Assembly: GCA_036337945.1 (NCBI GenBank)
Contig: JAYZDF010000086.1
Coordinates: 1-26,873 of the forward strand
Direction: 5' to 3'
DNA: 26,873 nucleotides
DNA from: JAYZDF01 sp036337945
GTDB taxonomy: Bacteria > Myxococcota > Kuafuiibacteriia > Kuafuiibacteriales > Kuafuiibacteriaceae
Every line of letters starts with the position of its first letter. Position 1 is the stretch's first letter. Position numbers and translations under genes: made by a program. This document shows, piece by piece, positions 7,066 through 15,298 of the stretch. Below the pieces are notes generated by a model. It searched no databases, was not told the DNA's origin, and was given only the letters and a program-made list of their open reading frames with translations.

Positions 7066-9297
7066 ATGGATGTTTTTTGTAAAAACTGCGGAACCGAATA
7101 TGAATTCGACGCCGCACGAATTGGGCCACAAGGTGTAAAGGTTAAGTGTACCGCCTGTGATGCCGTATTTTTGGTCCAAGCAAACTCTCAAACACCAATA
7201 ACTGTTTCCACGACTGATTGGCTTGTTCGAACAAGTGATGATCGACTCATCTCATTTGAGAAACTCACGACACTTCAAAAATGGATCATTGAAGGAAGAA
7301 TAGAACGTCAGGACGAAATTTCACGAGACGGTGAGTCGTGGAAGCGAATGGGTAACGTCCCTGCACTAGAGCCTTTCTTTTCTGTTTTCGACCGCGCAAG
7401 CGCGCTGAATGACCTCATGAATACAGGAAGTATCGGTGAGCACCCTGTTCTTATAAACGGTAGCGAGGTGCTCGCCACAGCGAACCCTATCCGTCGCACT
7501 CGTCCCGCAAGTCACATCACGAAACCGCCGAGCATACCTACCGTTCCAGCAAAACCGAGACGCACTTCTCAGGCTCTGATCGATACACAACCTGTAACTG
7601 TTCAGGATCGAATAGCGAGAAGAGCATCTGATATTTCGGTCAAATCGACTATACCCTATGAAGGCGAAGAAGCGAGTGTTTCCGACCGTCCGTCTTTTGA
7701 ACCGGACGTCCCAACGGAGGCCATTGCTCAAAACGAAATACAAAACGCAGCACCTCCAAGCTATTTCGATTCAGAAATTGAAACCGGTTTTTCAGGTCCG
7801 TCTGACTTCGGCCAATTGGATTTAGATAATGAGGTTCGTGACGATGAAAGTATTCGTGCCTATGAGAAAAAGTCACGCATCAAACGCCGAATTCTAGGTA
7901 TCGCAAGTTTAATGGTTGGTGGTCTTATGGGAGGAGCGGTGTTCGCACTGTATGGTGTTCCACAATCTCCAATTAGTAAGATTAAGAACTCAGCTGTAAT
8001 AACAAGTTCCGATAAAAAAACTCAGGCGCTAGTCGAAGCTCAGCAAAAATTCGAGCAAGACAGTTTAGAAACACTGCGTTTCGCAGAACAGACCTACGGA
8101 AAAGCTATTAAGGCAGACCCGACAAATATCGATCTCCTGCCGCTCAGAGCACTCGTAATGACGACGTGGGCGGGCCAATTACGGAGAATTGCGAGGCTGC
8201 AAGAACGACGCACAAAAGACTTTATCGACGCCAAAAATAAGTTTGAAAAGCAAGTCGACCTTTACGAATCTCTTCCTCCACAAGCCAAAAAACGAGCGAC
8301 GCAGCCCATCGCCCCTAAAGCTCTCGAGGTTAAGAGGCTAAAGTCAGAAGTTGAATCATTTCGTAAGCAGGCATCAACACTTACAAAACAAGCTTTCAAG
8401 CTCATCCAGAGGTCAAACGAAAACGGTGCTTCGAAGCTGGGTACTTTACGCGCACTAGCCGATTATTACCGCGTACAACGAGATCCAAAAACGTTTGACT
8501 ACATCAACAAAGCAAAGGCGCTCATTTCTCAGGGCGGGCAAAAAGACCCTGTTATCTTGTTTATTGAAGCAGCCGCTCTCAGTGCATCAGCAGACAAGCA
8601 AAATCGAGCATCTAGGGCTAAAGTCGGACGACAATTAGAAGAAGTGCTTACGCTCAGACCAACATTGGTACGAGCGAGAATCCTCCTTGCGCGTTTGCAA
8701 ATAGAGCAGGATGCAATCTCATTAGCAGAAGCGCAACTCAAGCAAGTACTCAAAGAGTCTCCAGGCCACACAGAGGCACGCATCATCCTTCTCGAGCTCA
8801 AAAGCTCAACCAAAACTCAACGATCGACGACAATCTCGGAAGCTCCGCAACTGAAGAAATCAGAAAAATCGTTGGAGGTTAGAAAGAAGACGAAAGAAGT
8901 CGCTACCAAGACGGCAAAACAGGCGTCTATAAGCCCATACCAACGATTTCTCAACCAAGGTCGAAAGCTGAGAAAAGAAAATCTTCCGTGGAAAGCGTTA
9001 CTGGCCTACGAAAAAGCGACAGAGCTTCGAAAATCTTCTGCTGCGCCATATATCGGTATAGGCTGGTGTTACCTTGAGCTCGGAAAACCAATCGCAGCTC
9101 TCAATCAATTTAAAAAAGCAAGTCTCGTGGCCCCTGATTCAGCTGAAGCCTATTTAGGACAAGGGCGAGCGCTGACAGCTCAGGGGAAATTAAAACTCGC
9201 AATAGAGAAGCTAGAACGAACTATCGAGATGTCACCTCGAAGCCGTCATGCGAAAAGTGCTCGAAAAACTATCGCAGAAATTGAAGATTCAGAGTAA
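7066..9297 (+). CDS. Zinc-ribbon/GYF-like/TPR membrane protein
   Basis: A 743-residue protein of unknown function. An MJ0042-type zinc ribbon opens it (C5, C8, C28, C31; FCKNCGTEYEFD, KCTACDAVF). A GYF-like domain follows at about 50-112 (DWLVRTSDDRLISFEKL, SRDGESWKRMG), then a Pro/Ser/Thr-rich linker, one membrane segment at about 275-297 (LGIASLMVGGLMGGAVFALY), a coiled-coil-prone helical region and C-terminal TPRs at about 560-740 (PWKALLAYEKATEL, AAPYIGIGWCYLELGKPIAA). Ribbon and GYF are predicted cytoplasmic and the TPRs periplasmic. This architecture is common in Myxococcota-like genomes. ATG 7066 is preferred over an in-frame ATG at 6970 because zinc ribbons of this type sit at the extreme N-terminus. 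The gap to gatC is 23 bp, so co-transcription with it is likely. Confidence 0.85.
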   Translation: MDVFCKNCGTEYEFDAARIGPQGVKVKCTACDAVFLVQANSQTPITVSTTDWLVRTSDDRLISFEKLTTLQKWIIEGRIERQDEISRDGESWKRMGNVPALEPFFSVFDRASALNDLMNTGSIGEHPVLINGSEVLATANPIRRTRPASHITKPPSIPTVPAKPRRTSQALIDTQPVTVQDRIARRASDISVKSTIPYEGEEASVSDRPSFEPDVPTEAIAQNEIQNAAPPSYFDSEIETGFSGPSDFGQLDLDNEVRDDESIRAYEKKSRIKRRILGIASLMVGGLMGGAVFALYGVPQSPISKIKNSAVITSSDKKTQALVEAQQKFEQDSLETLRFAEQTYGKAIKADPTNIDLLPLRALVMTTWAGQLRRIARLQERRTKDFIDAKNKFEKQVDLYESLPPQAKKRATQPIAPKALEVKRLKSEVESFRKQASTLTKQAFKLIQRSNENGASKLGTLRALADYYRVQRDPKTFDYINKAKALISQGGQKDPVILFIEAAALSASADKQNRASRAKVGRQLEEVLTLRPTLVRARILLARLQIEQDAISLAEAQLKQVLKESPGHTEARIILLELKSSTKTQRSTTISEAPQLKKSEKSLEVRKKTKEVATKTAKQASISPYQRFLNQGRKLRKENLPWKALLAYEKATELRKSSAAPYIGIGWCYLELGKPIAALNQFKKASLVAPDSAEAYLGQGRALTAQGKLKLAIEKLERTIEMSPRSRHAKSARKTIAEIEDSE

Positions 9298-9320
9298 GAA
9301 GCAGACTGTCGAGGACAGAA

Positions 9321-9662
9321 ATGAAGATAGATGAAAGTGTCGTCCGTAAAATGGCAAGGCTTGCATACCTAGAACTGCCTAGAGTGATAAATGAACAAGG
9401 TGAACTTTGTGAGCCTGATGAGCACCTAATTGGAGATGAACAGCTTTCCCAAATGGCGAAAGACCTCAATAAGATCATAGAGCATGTTCAACAACTCAAC
9501 GAACTCGACCTATCAGACGTTGAACCAACCAGTCACGGCGTGCCATTACCAAGTCTCCTCAGGAGTGATGTTGTTGGTGAGCCTCTATCATCAGAAGTCA
9601 CCCTACAGAATGCCCCCGCAAAGGCCGGCACTGCTTTTCGGGTACCAAAGGTGATCGAATGA
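9321..9662 (+). CDS. gatC: Asp-tRNA(Asn)/Glu-tRNA(Gln) amidotransferase subunit C
   Basis: A 113-residue GatC, the small subunit that clamps GatA and GatB in the amidotransferase converting misacylated Glu-tRNA(Gln) or Asp-tRNA(Asn) to the cognate amide form. Family marks are MARLAYLEL near the N-terminus, LNKIIEHVQQLNELD, VEPTSHGVPL and the C-terminal FRVPKVIE. It is somewhat longer than the usual 95-100 residues, because of an insert of about 15 residues after the first helix (INEQGELCEPDEHL). A GAGGAC ribosome site at 9311-9316 fixes the ATG at 9321. The stop overlaps the gatA start (ATGA at 9659), giving tight coupling with its partner. GatB must be encoded elsewhere. Confidence 0.95.
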   Translation: MKIDESVVRKMARLAYLELPRVINEQGELCEPDEHLIGDEQLSQMAKDLNKIIEHVQQLNELDLSDVEPTSHGVPLPSLLRSDVVGEPLSSEVTLQNAPAKAGTAFRVPKVIE

Positions 9663-11116
9663 GCGCATTACATCAACAAACTGCAGAGGAGCTTTCTCGC
9701 GCACTAAAAGCCGAAGAAATTTCGTCTCAGCAGATTGTTCAAAGTTGTTTTGAACGTATCTCAGAGACAGAACATCTCGGATGCTTTTTGCACGTTGATC
9801 AAGCAAACGCACTAAAGGCCGCTCAAGCATCAGATGACCGCAGAGCGAAAGGGGAGAAATTATCGGCACTCGACGGAATTCCAGTGGCATTGAAAGATAA
9901 TCACATGACATTAGATATGCCGACGACTGCCGCTTCAAAGATTCTCACGGATTTGCAGTCCCCTTACGAAGCTACAGTTGCTCGAAAGCTCCGCGAAGCG
10001 GGCGCGATTATTCTCGGAAAGACCAATATGGATGAGTTCGCCATGGGTTCTTCGAACGAACATTCAGCGTACCAAGCGGTTCGCAATCCTTGGAATACAG
10101 AGTGTGTCCCGGGCGGCTCCTCCGGCGGGAGCGCTGCAGCTGTTGCCGCGCGGCAAGTCCCACTTAGCCTGGGTACAGATACAGGTGGTTCAATTAGACA
10201 GCCAGCTTCTATGTGCGGCGTCTACGGACTGAAACCAACTTATGGTCGCGTCTCTCGACAAGGTATCATAGCTTTTGCATCGTCATTGGACCAGGTCGGT
10301 CCCTTTGCACGCACTCCCAAGGATCTCGCAGCCCTTCTCGATATTATCGCAGGTTACGACCCACTCGACTCGACGAGTGCCCAGGTCGAAACACCTCGTT
10401 ATTCAGATGAACTGTTGCCACAGGTAAAAGGACTGAGAATTGGAATCCCAAATGAATATTTCGGCGAAGGACTTCAAGACGAAGTTCGCGACCGAATTGA
10501 GCAGTCGGTCGATTCTTTGAAGCAAGCCGGAGCAATCGTTACAGAAATCAGTTTACCTCATACTCAATATGCGCTCAGCACGTACTACTTGATTGCGACA
10601 GCCGAGGTTTCGTCAAATCTCGCTCGTTACGACGGAATTAGGTATGGCGCACGAATTGAAGATCGCGACTTACGGAAAATGATTGCGCGCACGCGTTCCG
10701 CCGGATTCGGAGCTGAAGTCCAACGCCGAATTGTACTGGGAACTTTCGTGCTATCAGCTGGGTATTACGATGCGTATTATGGCAAGGCTCAGAAAGTTCG
10801 GACTTTGATTCGAAAAGATTTTGAGAATGCTTTCGATTCAGTTGATGTCATCCTAACGCCTACATCTCCCTTCACGGCTTTTCCTCTAGGCAGTAAAACT
10901 AAAGACCCAATGTCTATGTATCTTTCTGATATTTGCACACTCGCTGTAAATCTCGCTGGCGTTCCGGGTCTGAGTGTCCCTATCGGATTTTCTGATGCCG
11001 GACTTCCGATTGGCGCACAGCTTATCGGTCCCTGGTTCAAAGAGAAGCGCCTACTTCAAATCGCACAATACTTTGAAGAAAATCTTTCAATGAGTACAAA
11101 GTCACCTGACCTTTAG
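9659..11116 (+). CDS. gatA: Asp-tRNA(Asn)/Glu-tRNA(Gln) amidotransferase subunit A
   Basis: A 485-residue amidase-signature enzyme, the glutaminase subunit that releases ammonia from Gln for transamidation of tRNA-bound Glu or Asp. The catalytic Ser-cisSer-Lys triad is complete: K79 (VALKDN), cis-S154 in PGGSSGGSAA and nucleophile S178 in GTDTGGSIRQPAS, numbered exactly as in the well-studied Staphylococcus aureus GatA. Further marks are GKTNMDEFAMGSS, YGLKPTYGRVSR and SLDQVGPFARTPKDLA. Length is normal and no lesions are seen. It starts in a 4-bp overlap with gatC. Its presence implies indirect tRNA amidation in this organism, provided gatB exists elsewhere. Confidence 0.97.
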   Translation: MSALHQQTAEELSRALKAEEISSQQIVQSCFERISETEHLGCFLHVDQANALKAAQASDDRRAKGEKLSALDGIPVALKDNHMTLDMPTTAASKILTDLQSPYEATVARKLREAGAIILGKTNMDEFAMGSSNEHSAYQAVRNPWNTECVPGGSSGGSAAAVAARQVPLSLGTDTGGSIRQPASMCGVYGLKPTYGRVSRQGIIAFASSLDQVGPFARTPKDLAALLDIIAGYDPLDSTSAQVETPRYSDELLPQVKGLRIGIPNEYFGEGLQDEVRDRIEQSVDSLKQAGAIVTEISLPHTQYALSTYYLIATAEVSSNLARYDGIRYGARIEDRDLRKMIARTRSAGFGAEVQRRIVLGTFVLSAGYYDAYYGKAQKVRTLIRKDFENAFDSVDVILTPTSPFTAFPLGSKTKDPMSMYLSDICTLAVNLAGVPGLSVPIGFSDAGLPIGAQLIGPWFKEKRLLQIAQYFEENLSMSTKSPDL

Positions 11117-11341
11117 CTGGCAATCCTAACGACAAATAAAGCCACGGGAGCAAAATTATTCGGGTGGGGGGTTGACGACACCACCGGGAGTAGCTACGCA
11201 CCAAAATCGTAAGGGTCATTGAAGTTAGTCAAAGTCCCTTAGGCGTGAGCCTTGAAGCAAACGACGATCTCGATCCGGCTGCTTCAGGAGTTGATTCACC
11301 ACGGTTGTGAATAGCGTCTTCAATATGAATATAAAGGTGGC

Positions 11342-11359
11342 GCTCGATAGCTATAGAGC
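11342..11359. repeat. 18-bp near-perfect palindrome upstream of the TTG-start gene
   Basis: GCTCGATAGCTATAGAGC reads the same on both strands except for one symmetrical G/A mismatch pair at positions 5 and 14. It lies 22 bp before the start at 11381 and just ahead of its ribosome site. It could be a repressor half-site pair or an RNA hairpin. Only the symmetry is directly seen. Confidence 0.4.
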
Positions 11360-11369
11360 AAAGCCGGGT

Positions 11370-11375
11370 AAGGAG
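11370..11375 (+). promoter_or_regulatory. Ribosome binding site fixing a TTG start
   Basis: AAGGAG at 11370-11375, five bases before TTG 11381, is a near-consensus Shine-Dalgarno sequence. It supports the TTG as the true start of the downstream 130-residue protein. Confidence 0.75.
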
Positions 11376-11380
11376 CGAAC

Positions 11381-11773
11381 TTGAAAACTTCAGTTGGATT
11401 ATCAGACAGCCTCAATCGATTTATCGAACACAGCGCATCAGATTATATGCCGGATGCAGCATCCGAATTATTAGACCTTATCGAGTCAGATTCGGTTGAA
11501 CCACTGGGTAACCCAGGACGCTCTCTTCGGGCCGAAGAGGTCGCCGAGCGACTAGAGCAACGAATTGACCGCATTCGACAACGTGGTGACGAATCCGTAG
11601 ATGGTCTAAGCCTGATTGATGATGCAGTTGCTCATCTGCGCGCTCGTGAAGCAGACATGGTAGACCCTTGGAAGTTTGAAGACGGAGAAGGCATTCGCTG
11701 GTTCGTCCTAGCCAACCAAGGCGACGTTATTGCTTGCTACAACAGTCGACCATTCATCGAAGCAGACATCTAA
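11381..11773 (+). CDS. Hypothetical acidic protein (130 residues)
   Basis: I do not recognise a family. The product is acidic and mostly helical in appearance: a central helix (RAEEVAERLEQRIDRIRQRG) followed by LIDDAVAHLRAREADMVDPW, then a more beta-like end (IRWFVLANQGDVIACYNSRP). It has no signal peptide or membrane segment, so it is probably cytoplasmic. The TTG at 11381 is supported by an AAGGAG site at good spacing, and the protein begins MKTSVGL. The gene stands alone between the intergenic hairpin region and a bidirectional terminator, so it is likely monocistronic. Codon use looks like that of its neighbours, with no sign of transfer. Confidence 0.75.
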   Translation: MKTSVGLSDSLNRFIEHSASDYMPDAASELLDLIESDSVEPLGNPGRSLRAEEVAERLEQRIDRIRQRGDESVDGLSLIDDAVAHLRAREADMVDPWKFEDGEGIRWFVLANQGDVIACYNSRPFIEADI

Positions 11774-11774
11774 A

Positions 11775-11798
11775 AGCTCGTTCACCAGAAACGAGTTT
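11775..11798. terminator. Bidirectional intrinsic terminator candidate
   Basis: CTCGTT (11777-11782) pairs with AACGAG (11790-11795) around a 7-base loop. The stem can extend outward through a G-T pair and A-T pairs (11774-11776 with 11796-11798). It starts right after the stop of the 130-residue gene and lies before the stop of the convergent DUF4846 gene. The U-tract is short on both strands, so its strength is uncertain. Confidence 0.55.
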
Positions 11799-11805
11799 GC
11801 CTCAC

Positions 11806-12624
11806 TTATGGGCATCCTTTCTCTTGAAATCTTTTGAGATCCGAAAAAGTAAACCGATATTCAGGTGTTTCTAGACGGCCATTCTCTCGAGCAAAGTACC
11901 ATGGCGTGCGATGCTTCGGATTTTTCAGAACATGTATTTCCTGAGCGGGCATGTAACTTTGCCCCAATAAGAACCTCCGATTACCATCTTTGTCGATAAC
12001 AACATCAAGCACTATCACTGCATGACCCGGAAAACCGCCTTGAATAAATACATCGCCGGGCATGACCTTTGTCGTATCTCGAACACGCTTCAGCTCCCTG
12101 GTCAGAGAATATGTTCCGGCATACATAAATACTGAATCAAGATATTTTCGAAAGGTCTGATATGAAGAACTGGGTTTCGCGCGCTGAGACCAAAGCACTT
12201 TATTCTTTTTGATGCGAGGTCTTATGCCTCTCGACCAATCCGACCAAGAGGAAGCATCTCCGCTTGTATATCGGAAACAGACGTCTGATTTGCGATTCGC
12301 TGACCACAAGTATTCTGCTCGCAAACGCATCGCTGCGTCCGCACATTGTTGAAGGTTTTTCTTGCCAACATCGATATCAATGACGGCGACTTGGGCTTCT
12401 TGATTACCTTTCAATCGGCCATTGTGAAGCCGGACCAAAGGGCGCCCCGATTTTATGGGAAGTGTTCGCAACCACGCGCCAAAGCTATCTTTGGACTGCT
12501 CTATTCGTTGATAACCGATAGGAGCTGCAAAACGCTCTTCTAAGGTTTGTAGTCCTTCTTTGTTCGGCCAAGGGTGAGTCGATAAGACTAGACCAAAAGC
12601 GATGAGACCAACCGAGACAAGCAT
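11806..12624 (-). CDS. DUF4846 domain-containing protein
   Basis: A 272-residue protein of the DUF4846 family, function unknown. The diagnostic C-terminal stretch is present: MPGDVFIQGGFPGHAVIVLD (about 190-209), then LLGQSYMPAQEIHVLKNP and PWYFA. The N-terminus has a hydrophobic run (LVSVGLIAFGLVLSTHPWP) that would act as a signal peptide or anchor, so an envelope location is predicted. The GGFPGHAV segment, with a conserved His and Asp-rich surroundings, resembles the core of papain-like NlpC/P60 folds; this is a resemblance only. Its ATG shares one base with the stop of the upstream DUF962-like gene (TAATG), so it is translationally coupled as the last gene of a three-gene operon. Confidence 0.88.
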   Translation of the reverse strand: MLVSVGLIAFGLVLSTHPWPNKEGLQTLEERFAAPIGYQRIEQSKDSFGAWLRTLPIKSGRPLVRLHNGRLKGNQEAQVAVIDIDVGKKNLQQCADAAMRLRAEYLWSANRKSDVCFRYTSGDASSWSDWSRGIRPRIKKNKVLWSQRAKPSSSYQTFRKYLDSVFMYAGTYSLTRELKRVRDTTKVMPGDVFIQGGFPGHAVIVLDVVIDKDGNRRFLLGQSYMPAQEIHVLKNPKHRTPWYFARENGRLETPEYRFTFSDLKRFQEKGCP

Positions 12625-12998
12625 TAGTCAAATTGTGCTCGTTCCGGTTCGCGAAGATACCCACAAGCCAATGCACGGAGTCGTGCATCTTCCACCTGCT
12701 TCCAGTATTGCCTGGTCATTAATAACCAAAACATCTTAGTGACGAAAACCGGCACCTTCGCCGAACTTGTAGCCTCTTTCAAGCTGACGCCGCTATCTCG
12801 AAAACAGTAGTGACCAAATGCGCCCACCGCTCCGGACGCAAAAAAGAGTAAAAGATAGTAAGGATTCTTAGTCATCACTGCTGCGAAAGGACCTCCGAAG
12901 AACATCAGCCAAGAAACAAAGTGAACAAAAAGATTCGCGGGGTTTCTGTGACGCAAAACGAACACATCCCACTCTTCGAGACCACGCATCATTTTCAT
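12624..12998 (-). CDS. DUF962/Mpo1-like small membrane protein
   Basis: A 124-residue integral membrane protein. HRNPANLFVHFVSWLMFFGG (about 17-36) and the later GHYCFRD match the pattern of the DUF962/Mpo1 family (H-x-NP-N, then H, then GH-x-x-F), whose yeast member is an iron-dependent dioxygenase in the alpha-oxidation of 2-hydroxy fatty acids. The conserved histidines are the likely metal ligands. The C-terminus diverges from typical members, so catalysis is not assured. Two or three membrane segments are predicted. It overlaps the upstream methyltransferase-like gene by 4 bp (ATGA) and abuts DUF4846, so the three are probably one transcript. A general DUF962-like membrane protein without the activity is the alternative. 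Confidence 0.65.
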   Translation of the reverse strand: MKMMRGLEEWDVFVLRHRNPANLFVHFVSWLMFFGGPFAAVMTKNPYYLLLFFASGAVGAFGHYCFRDSGVSLKEATSSAKVPVFVTKMFWLLMTRQYWKQVEDARLRALACGYLREPERAQFD

Positions 12999-13564
12999 AG
13001 CCCAAACCTCTTGGTTTGCACCATGTAACTTCGATAGCTACGGCCAAAATGCTTCAGCAATAATGCTTCTTCTTTCGGTATCCTTATGTACAACAATACA
13101 GACAAGCCTCCTGTTCCCAAAAGCAGTACCAACATGTTTGCGGACTGCAGATAGAACGAAAAAAAGATTCCAAATAACGTGACGTAAATCGGGTGACGAA
13201 TATAGCGATATGGTCCCGAAGTGATGAGTACCTGATTATCATCAAGATGAAGGACGCTATGGTAATTCGAGCCCAAGACCCGATAGGTCCAAGCCAAAAA
13301 CCCCAAAGCGAAAAGACCTAATCCTGAACCAGTCCAACGAAGAAACATGGGTAATGGAGTGACAGCGAAGCCAAAAACCTCGGGCTCGAACACCAACCCG
13401 ACCAGCAAAATGACCTGACCAAGAGCAACTGCTGACATCGCGCCTCGAAAAAAACCGGACTCATGGAGAACCACAGAAGCAGTGCGGGAGGGCTCGTAGG
13501 CGAGTCGAAGAGCGAAAAAGGCGAGCAACTGACACCCCATAACCAGCTGCAAAACATCCCACAT
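12995..13564 (-). CDS. Isoprenylcysteine carboxyl methyltransferase (ICMT)/phospholipid methyltransferase family protein
   Basis: A 189-residue integral membrane methyltransferase-family protein. The C-terminal cofactor-binding signature is clear: GPYRYIRHPIYVTLFG (about 117-132) and EEALLLKHFGRSYRSYM (about 166-182), which form the S-adenosylmethionine site in ICMT-fold enzymes. About five hydrophobic segments are seen. Bacterial members methylate small lipids or other membrane substrates; the substrate cannot be read here. ATG 13564 begins MWDVLQLVMG, directly inside the first membrane segment. It is the first gene of the operon with DUF962-like and DUF4846, and a 115-bp gap separates it from the divergent AI-2E permease, where both promoters should lie. 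Confidence 0.87.
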   Translation of the reverse strand: MWDVLQLVMGCQLLAFFALRLAYEPSRTASVVLHESGFFRGAMSAVALGQVILLVGLVFEPEVFGFAVTPLPMFLRWTGSGLGLFALGFLAWTYRVLGSNYHSVLHLDDNQVLITSGPYRYIRHPIYVTLFGIFFSFYLQSANMLVLLLGTGGLSVLLYIRIPKEEALLLKHFGRSYRSYMVQTKRFGL

Positions 13565-13679
13565 GTGGGTATATTAACTACAAACGCTGGCCGTTACAAC
13601 GGAAGAACGGTCCTAGTATATACCCTAATTACGCCAAAAAGTGGAGCCAAGATGACGCTTCGCATACGCTTACAGCGGT

Positions 13680-14792
13680 ATGAACGAGAGAATCGAGGAT
13701 ACCCACAATTCAGTAGCGGTTGTGGTTTTCAGTTTGGCTCTGCTCGTATCCTTAGGTCTTACCGCCTGGCTCTTCTCCGCATTCTTCACGGACTTCATAC
13801 TTGCGTGTCTTTTTGTCGGTTTGCTGGGACCTTTACATGCTCGTCTCACCGATAAGTTAGATGGCCGCGCAACAATATCTTCGGTTATCTTGTGTGTAAG
13901 TCTTGCAATCCTTATTGCGATTCCCGCCACCTTCGTCGTCACCAGTCTATCGGTTGAGGCGCACAGTGCATATGTTACCAATAAAGAGTCCGTCACTATG
14001 GACAGGTTACACGAGGTCTTGTTTGGTGACTCTTTCATTTCTCAGCAGGCAGCTCGGCTCGCATCTCTGATCGGCTTTGAATATTCACCGCAAAGTGTCA
14101 GCAAACTTCTGGGCCAAGTTATTGGCACGGTGACCAGTTATCTCGGCAAACAGGTTAATGGTTTGCTCACGAATCTTGTAAACTTTTTATTTCATGTATC
14201 CATGATGCTACTCATGGTCTTTTATCTTTTACTCGATGGTTCAAAACTTAAGTCCTTTTTGTTCCGGATCTCACCTATACCTGACGAAGAGGAAGAATTA
14301 ATTTCCACAAAGTTCAAAGATGTCGGACAAGCGATTTTACTCGGTAATGGACTCGGAAGTCTCATACAGGGCGTTTTGGGCGGTGTCGCAATGGCGGTGG
14401 CTTCAGTTCCCTCCCCTGTCTTATGGGGTACCGTCATGACCATCGCCGCGTTTCTACCGTTGGTCGGCATCTCCGTCGTCTCGATTCCAGCAACGATTTA
14501 TCTCGTTCTCAATGGAAAAATAGCACCCGCGATTATTTTCTTTTTGCTGTGTACCTTCATCGGTCTATTTGTTGAAAACGTTGTCAAAACGAAACTCATC
14601 GGATCACGCATGAAAATGCATAACTTTGTCATCTTCATGAGTATTCTAGGCGGACTAACGACGTTTGGCGTCATTGGTCTTCTGTATGGCCCGTTAGTTG
14701 TAGCAGTATTTTTAACAATGGCCGACTTATACGAACAGCGGTATCGTCCCCGAATTATGAAACGATTTCGGCGATTGACTATCAGCGGTTAG
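13680..14792 (+). CDS. AI-2E family transporter (YdiK/PerM-type permease)
   Basis: A 370-residue polytopic inner-membrane protein of the AI-2E exporter family (UPF0118). It has about eight membrane segments and the conserved central and C-terminal stretches GNGLGSLIQGVLGGVAMAVA, PLVGISVVSIPATIYL, ENVVKTKLIGSRMKMHNFVI and GVIGLLYGPLVVAV. The latter two match the family signature (K-x-h-h-G-x-x-x-x-x-H). Family members include TqsA, implicated in autoinducer-2 release, and Na+/H+ antiporter-like proteins, so the substrate is open. Start ATG 13680 gives MNERIEDTHN before the first membrane segment; the ribosome site is weak. It stands alone on this strand and ends 1 bp from the convergent lipoprotein gene. 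Confidence 0.92.
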   Translation: MNERIEDTHNSVAVVVFSLALLVSLGLTAWLFSAFFTDFILACLFVGLLGPLHARLTDKLDGRATISSVILCVSLAILIAIPATFVVTSLSVEAHSAYVTNKESVTMDRLHEVLFGDSFISQQAARLASLIGFEYSPQSVSKLLGQVIGTVTSYLGKQVNGLLTNLVNFLFHVSMMLLMVFYLLLDGSKLKSFLFRISPIPDEEEELISTKFKDVGQAILLGNGLGSLIQGVLGGVAMAVASVPSPVLWGTVMTIAAFLPLVGISVVSIPATIYLVLNGKIAPAIIFFLLCTFIGLFVENVVKTKLIGSRMKMHNFVIFMSILGGLTTFGVIGLLYGPLVVAVFLTMADLYEQRYRPRIMKRFRRLTISG

Positions 14793-14793
14793 A

Positions 14794-15294
14794 CTAAAAC
14801 TCGTCACCCGCGGAAAGATTTTCTTCAAGACGAGATTCATTGATATTTGATGTGGAGCAGCCGCCACCGCTGCCGGTGTCAACACAGGTCTGCATCGCCG
14901 GACAATTCACGTTTTTGCAGCTTGCGTTCAAAGCCAAGGGCAAGACCAAGCTTTTATCTTCTGCCAGCTCAACCACGGCTCTTCGAGTCACGACAACTTT
15001 CGAGCTCACATCTAAAACCGCAAGGTCAATCGTGACTTCATTATTAGGACCGCCTCCCGCTTCTACTCCGAAGGAAAACGGAATGTCTGAGGAACTATTG
15101 ATGACAAAAGTGTTGGTCCATGGAGGACTAAATTCTCGACTACTCACCACGGCCTCGATCTGCGCCAGGTCCATTTGGGGTTCAAGGTCAGAATCAACAA
15201 CAACGACCAACTGTGTCGCTGGCTGTGCGCAGCCGGTCACCACCAAAAGAGCCAATAAAAAGGTCAAAGAAGATAATTTCGCAAAATACTTCAT
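14794..15294 (-). CDS. Small putative lipoprotein with Cys-rich tail
   Basis: A 166-residue secreted lipoprotein of unknown function. The signal peptide has a clear lipobox (MKYFAKL, hydrophobic core, VVTGC) with lipidated Cys22. The body is beta-rich (QLVVVVDSDLEPQMDLAQIE, EVTIDLAVLDVSSKVVV). Near the C-terminus four cysteines are spaced C-x4-C-x5-C-x8-C (from CKNVNC), a disulfide-prone motif frequent in lipoproteins of Myxococcota-like bacteria. ATG 15294 was chosen because it opens the signal peptide; a longer frame to 15402 would overlap the upstream gene. It starts 4 bp after the TPR gene stop, so it is the last gene of the giant-lipoprotein operon and may share its envelope role. Confidence 0.82.
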   Translation of the reverse strand: MKYFAKLSSLTFLLALLVVTGCAQPATQLVVVVDSDLEPQMDLAQIEAVVSSREFSPPWTNTFVINSSSDIPFSFGVEAGGGPNNEVTIDLAVLDVSSKVVVTRRAVVELAEDKSLVLPLALNASCKNVNCPAMQTCVDTGSGGGCSTSNINESRLEENLSAGDEF

Positions 15295-15298
15295 GCCG

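Larger units (their letters stand above)
11117..11380 (+). other. Intergenic region with three hairpin-capable segments
   Basis: This 264-bp gap has no supported ORF. Three segments could pair: GGTGG (11163-11167) with CCACC (11181-11185); AGGC-GTGA-GCCT at 11241-11252, a stem closed by a GNRA-type tetraloop and flanked by CTT/AAG that can extend it past a 2-nt bulge; and an 18-bp near-palindrome at 11342-11359. They may be parts of a structured leader of the next gene or of a small RNA. I could not match them to a named riboswitch. Confidence 0.3.

Noticed and set aside
11125..11185. Resemblance to the c-di-GMP-I (GEMM) riboswitch core (AAGCCACGGG with GGGGTTG downstream; also GCAAAGCCGGG at 11358-11368).
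   Set aside because: The 5' hairpin and the tetraloop receptor arrangement are missing or too short, and the pieces are not in the required order and spacing.
13463..13855. Plus-strand frame of 130 codons between the methyltransferase-like gene and the AI-2E permease.
   Set aside because: It overlaps the 5' ends of two well-supported genes in other frames and its product shows no recognisable feature.
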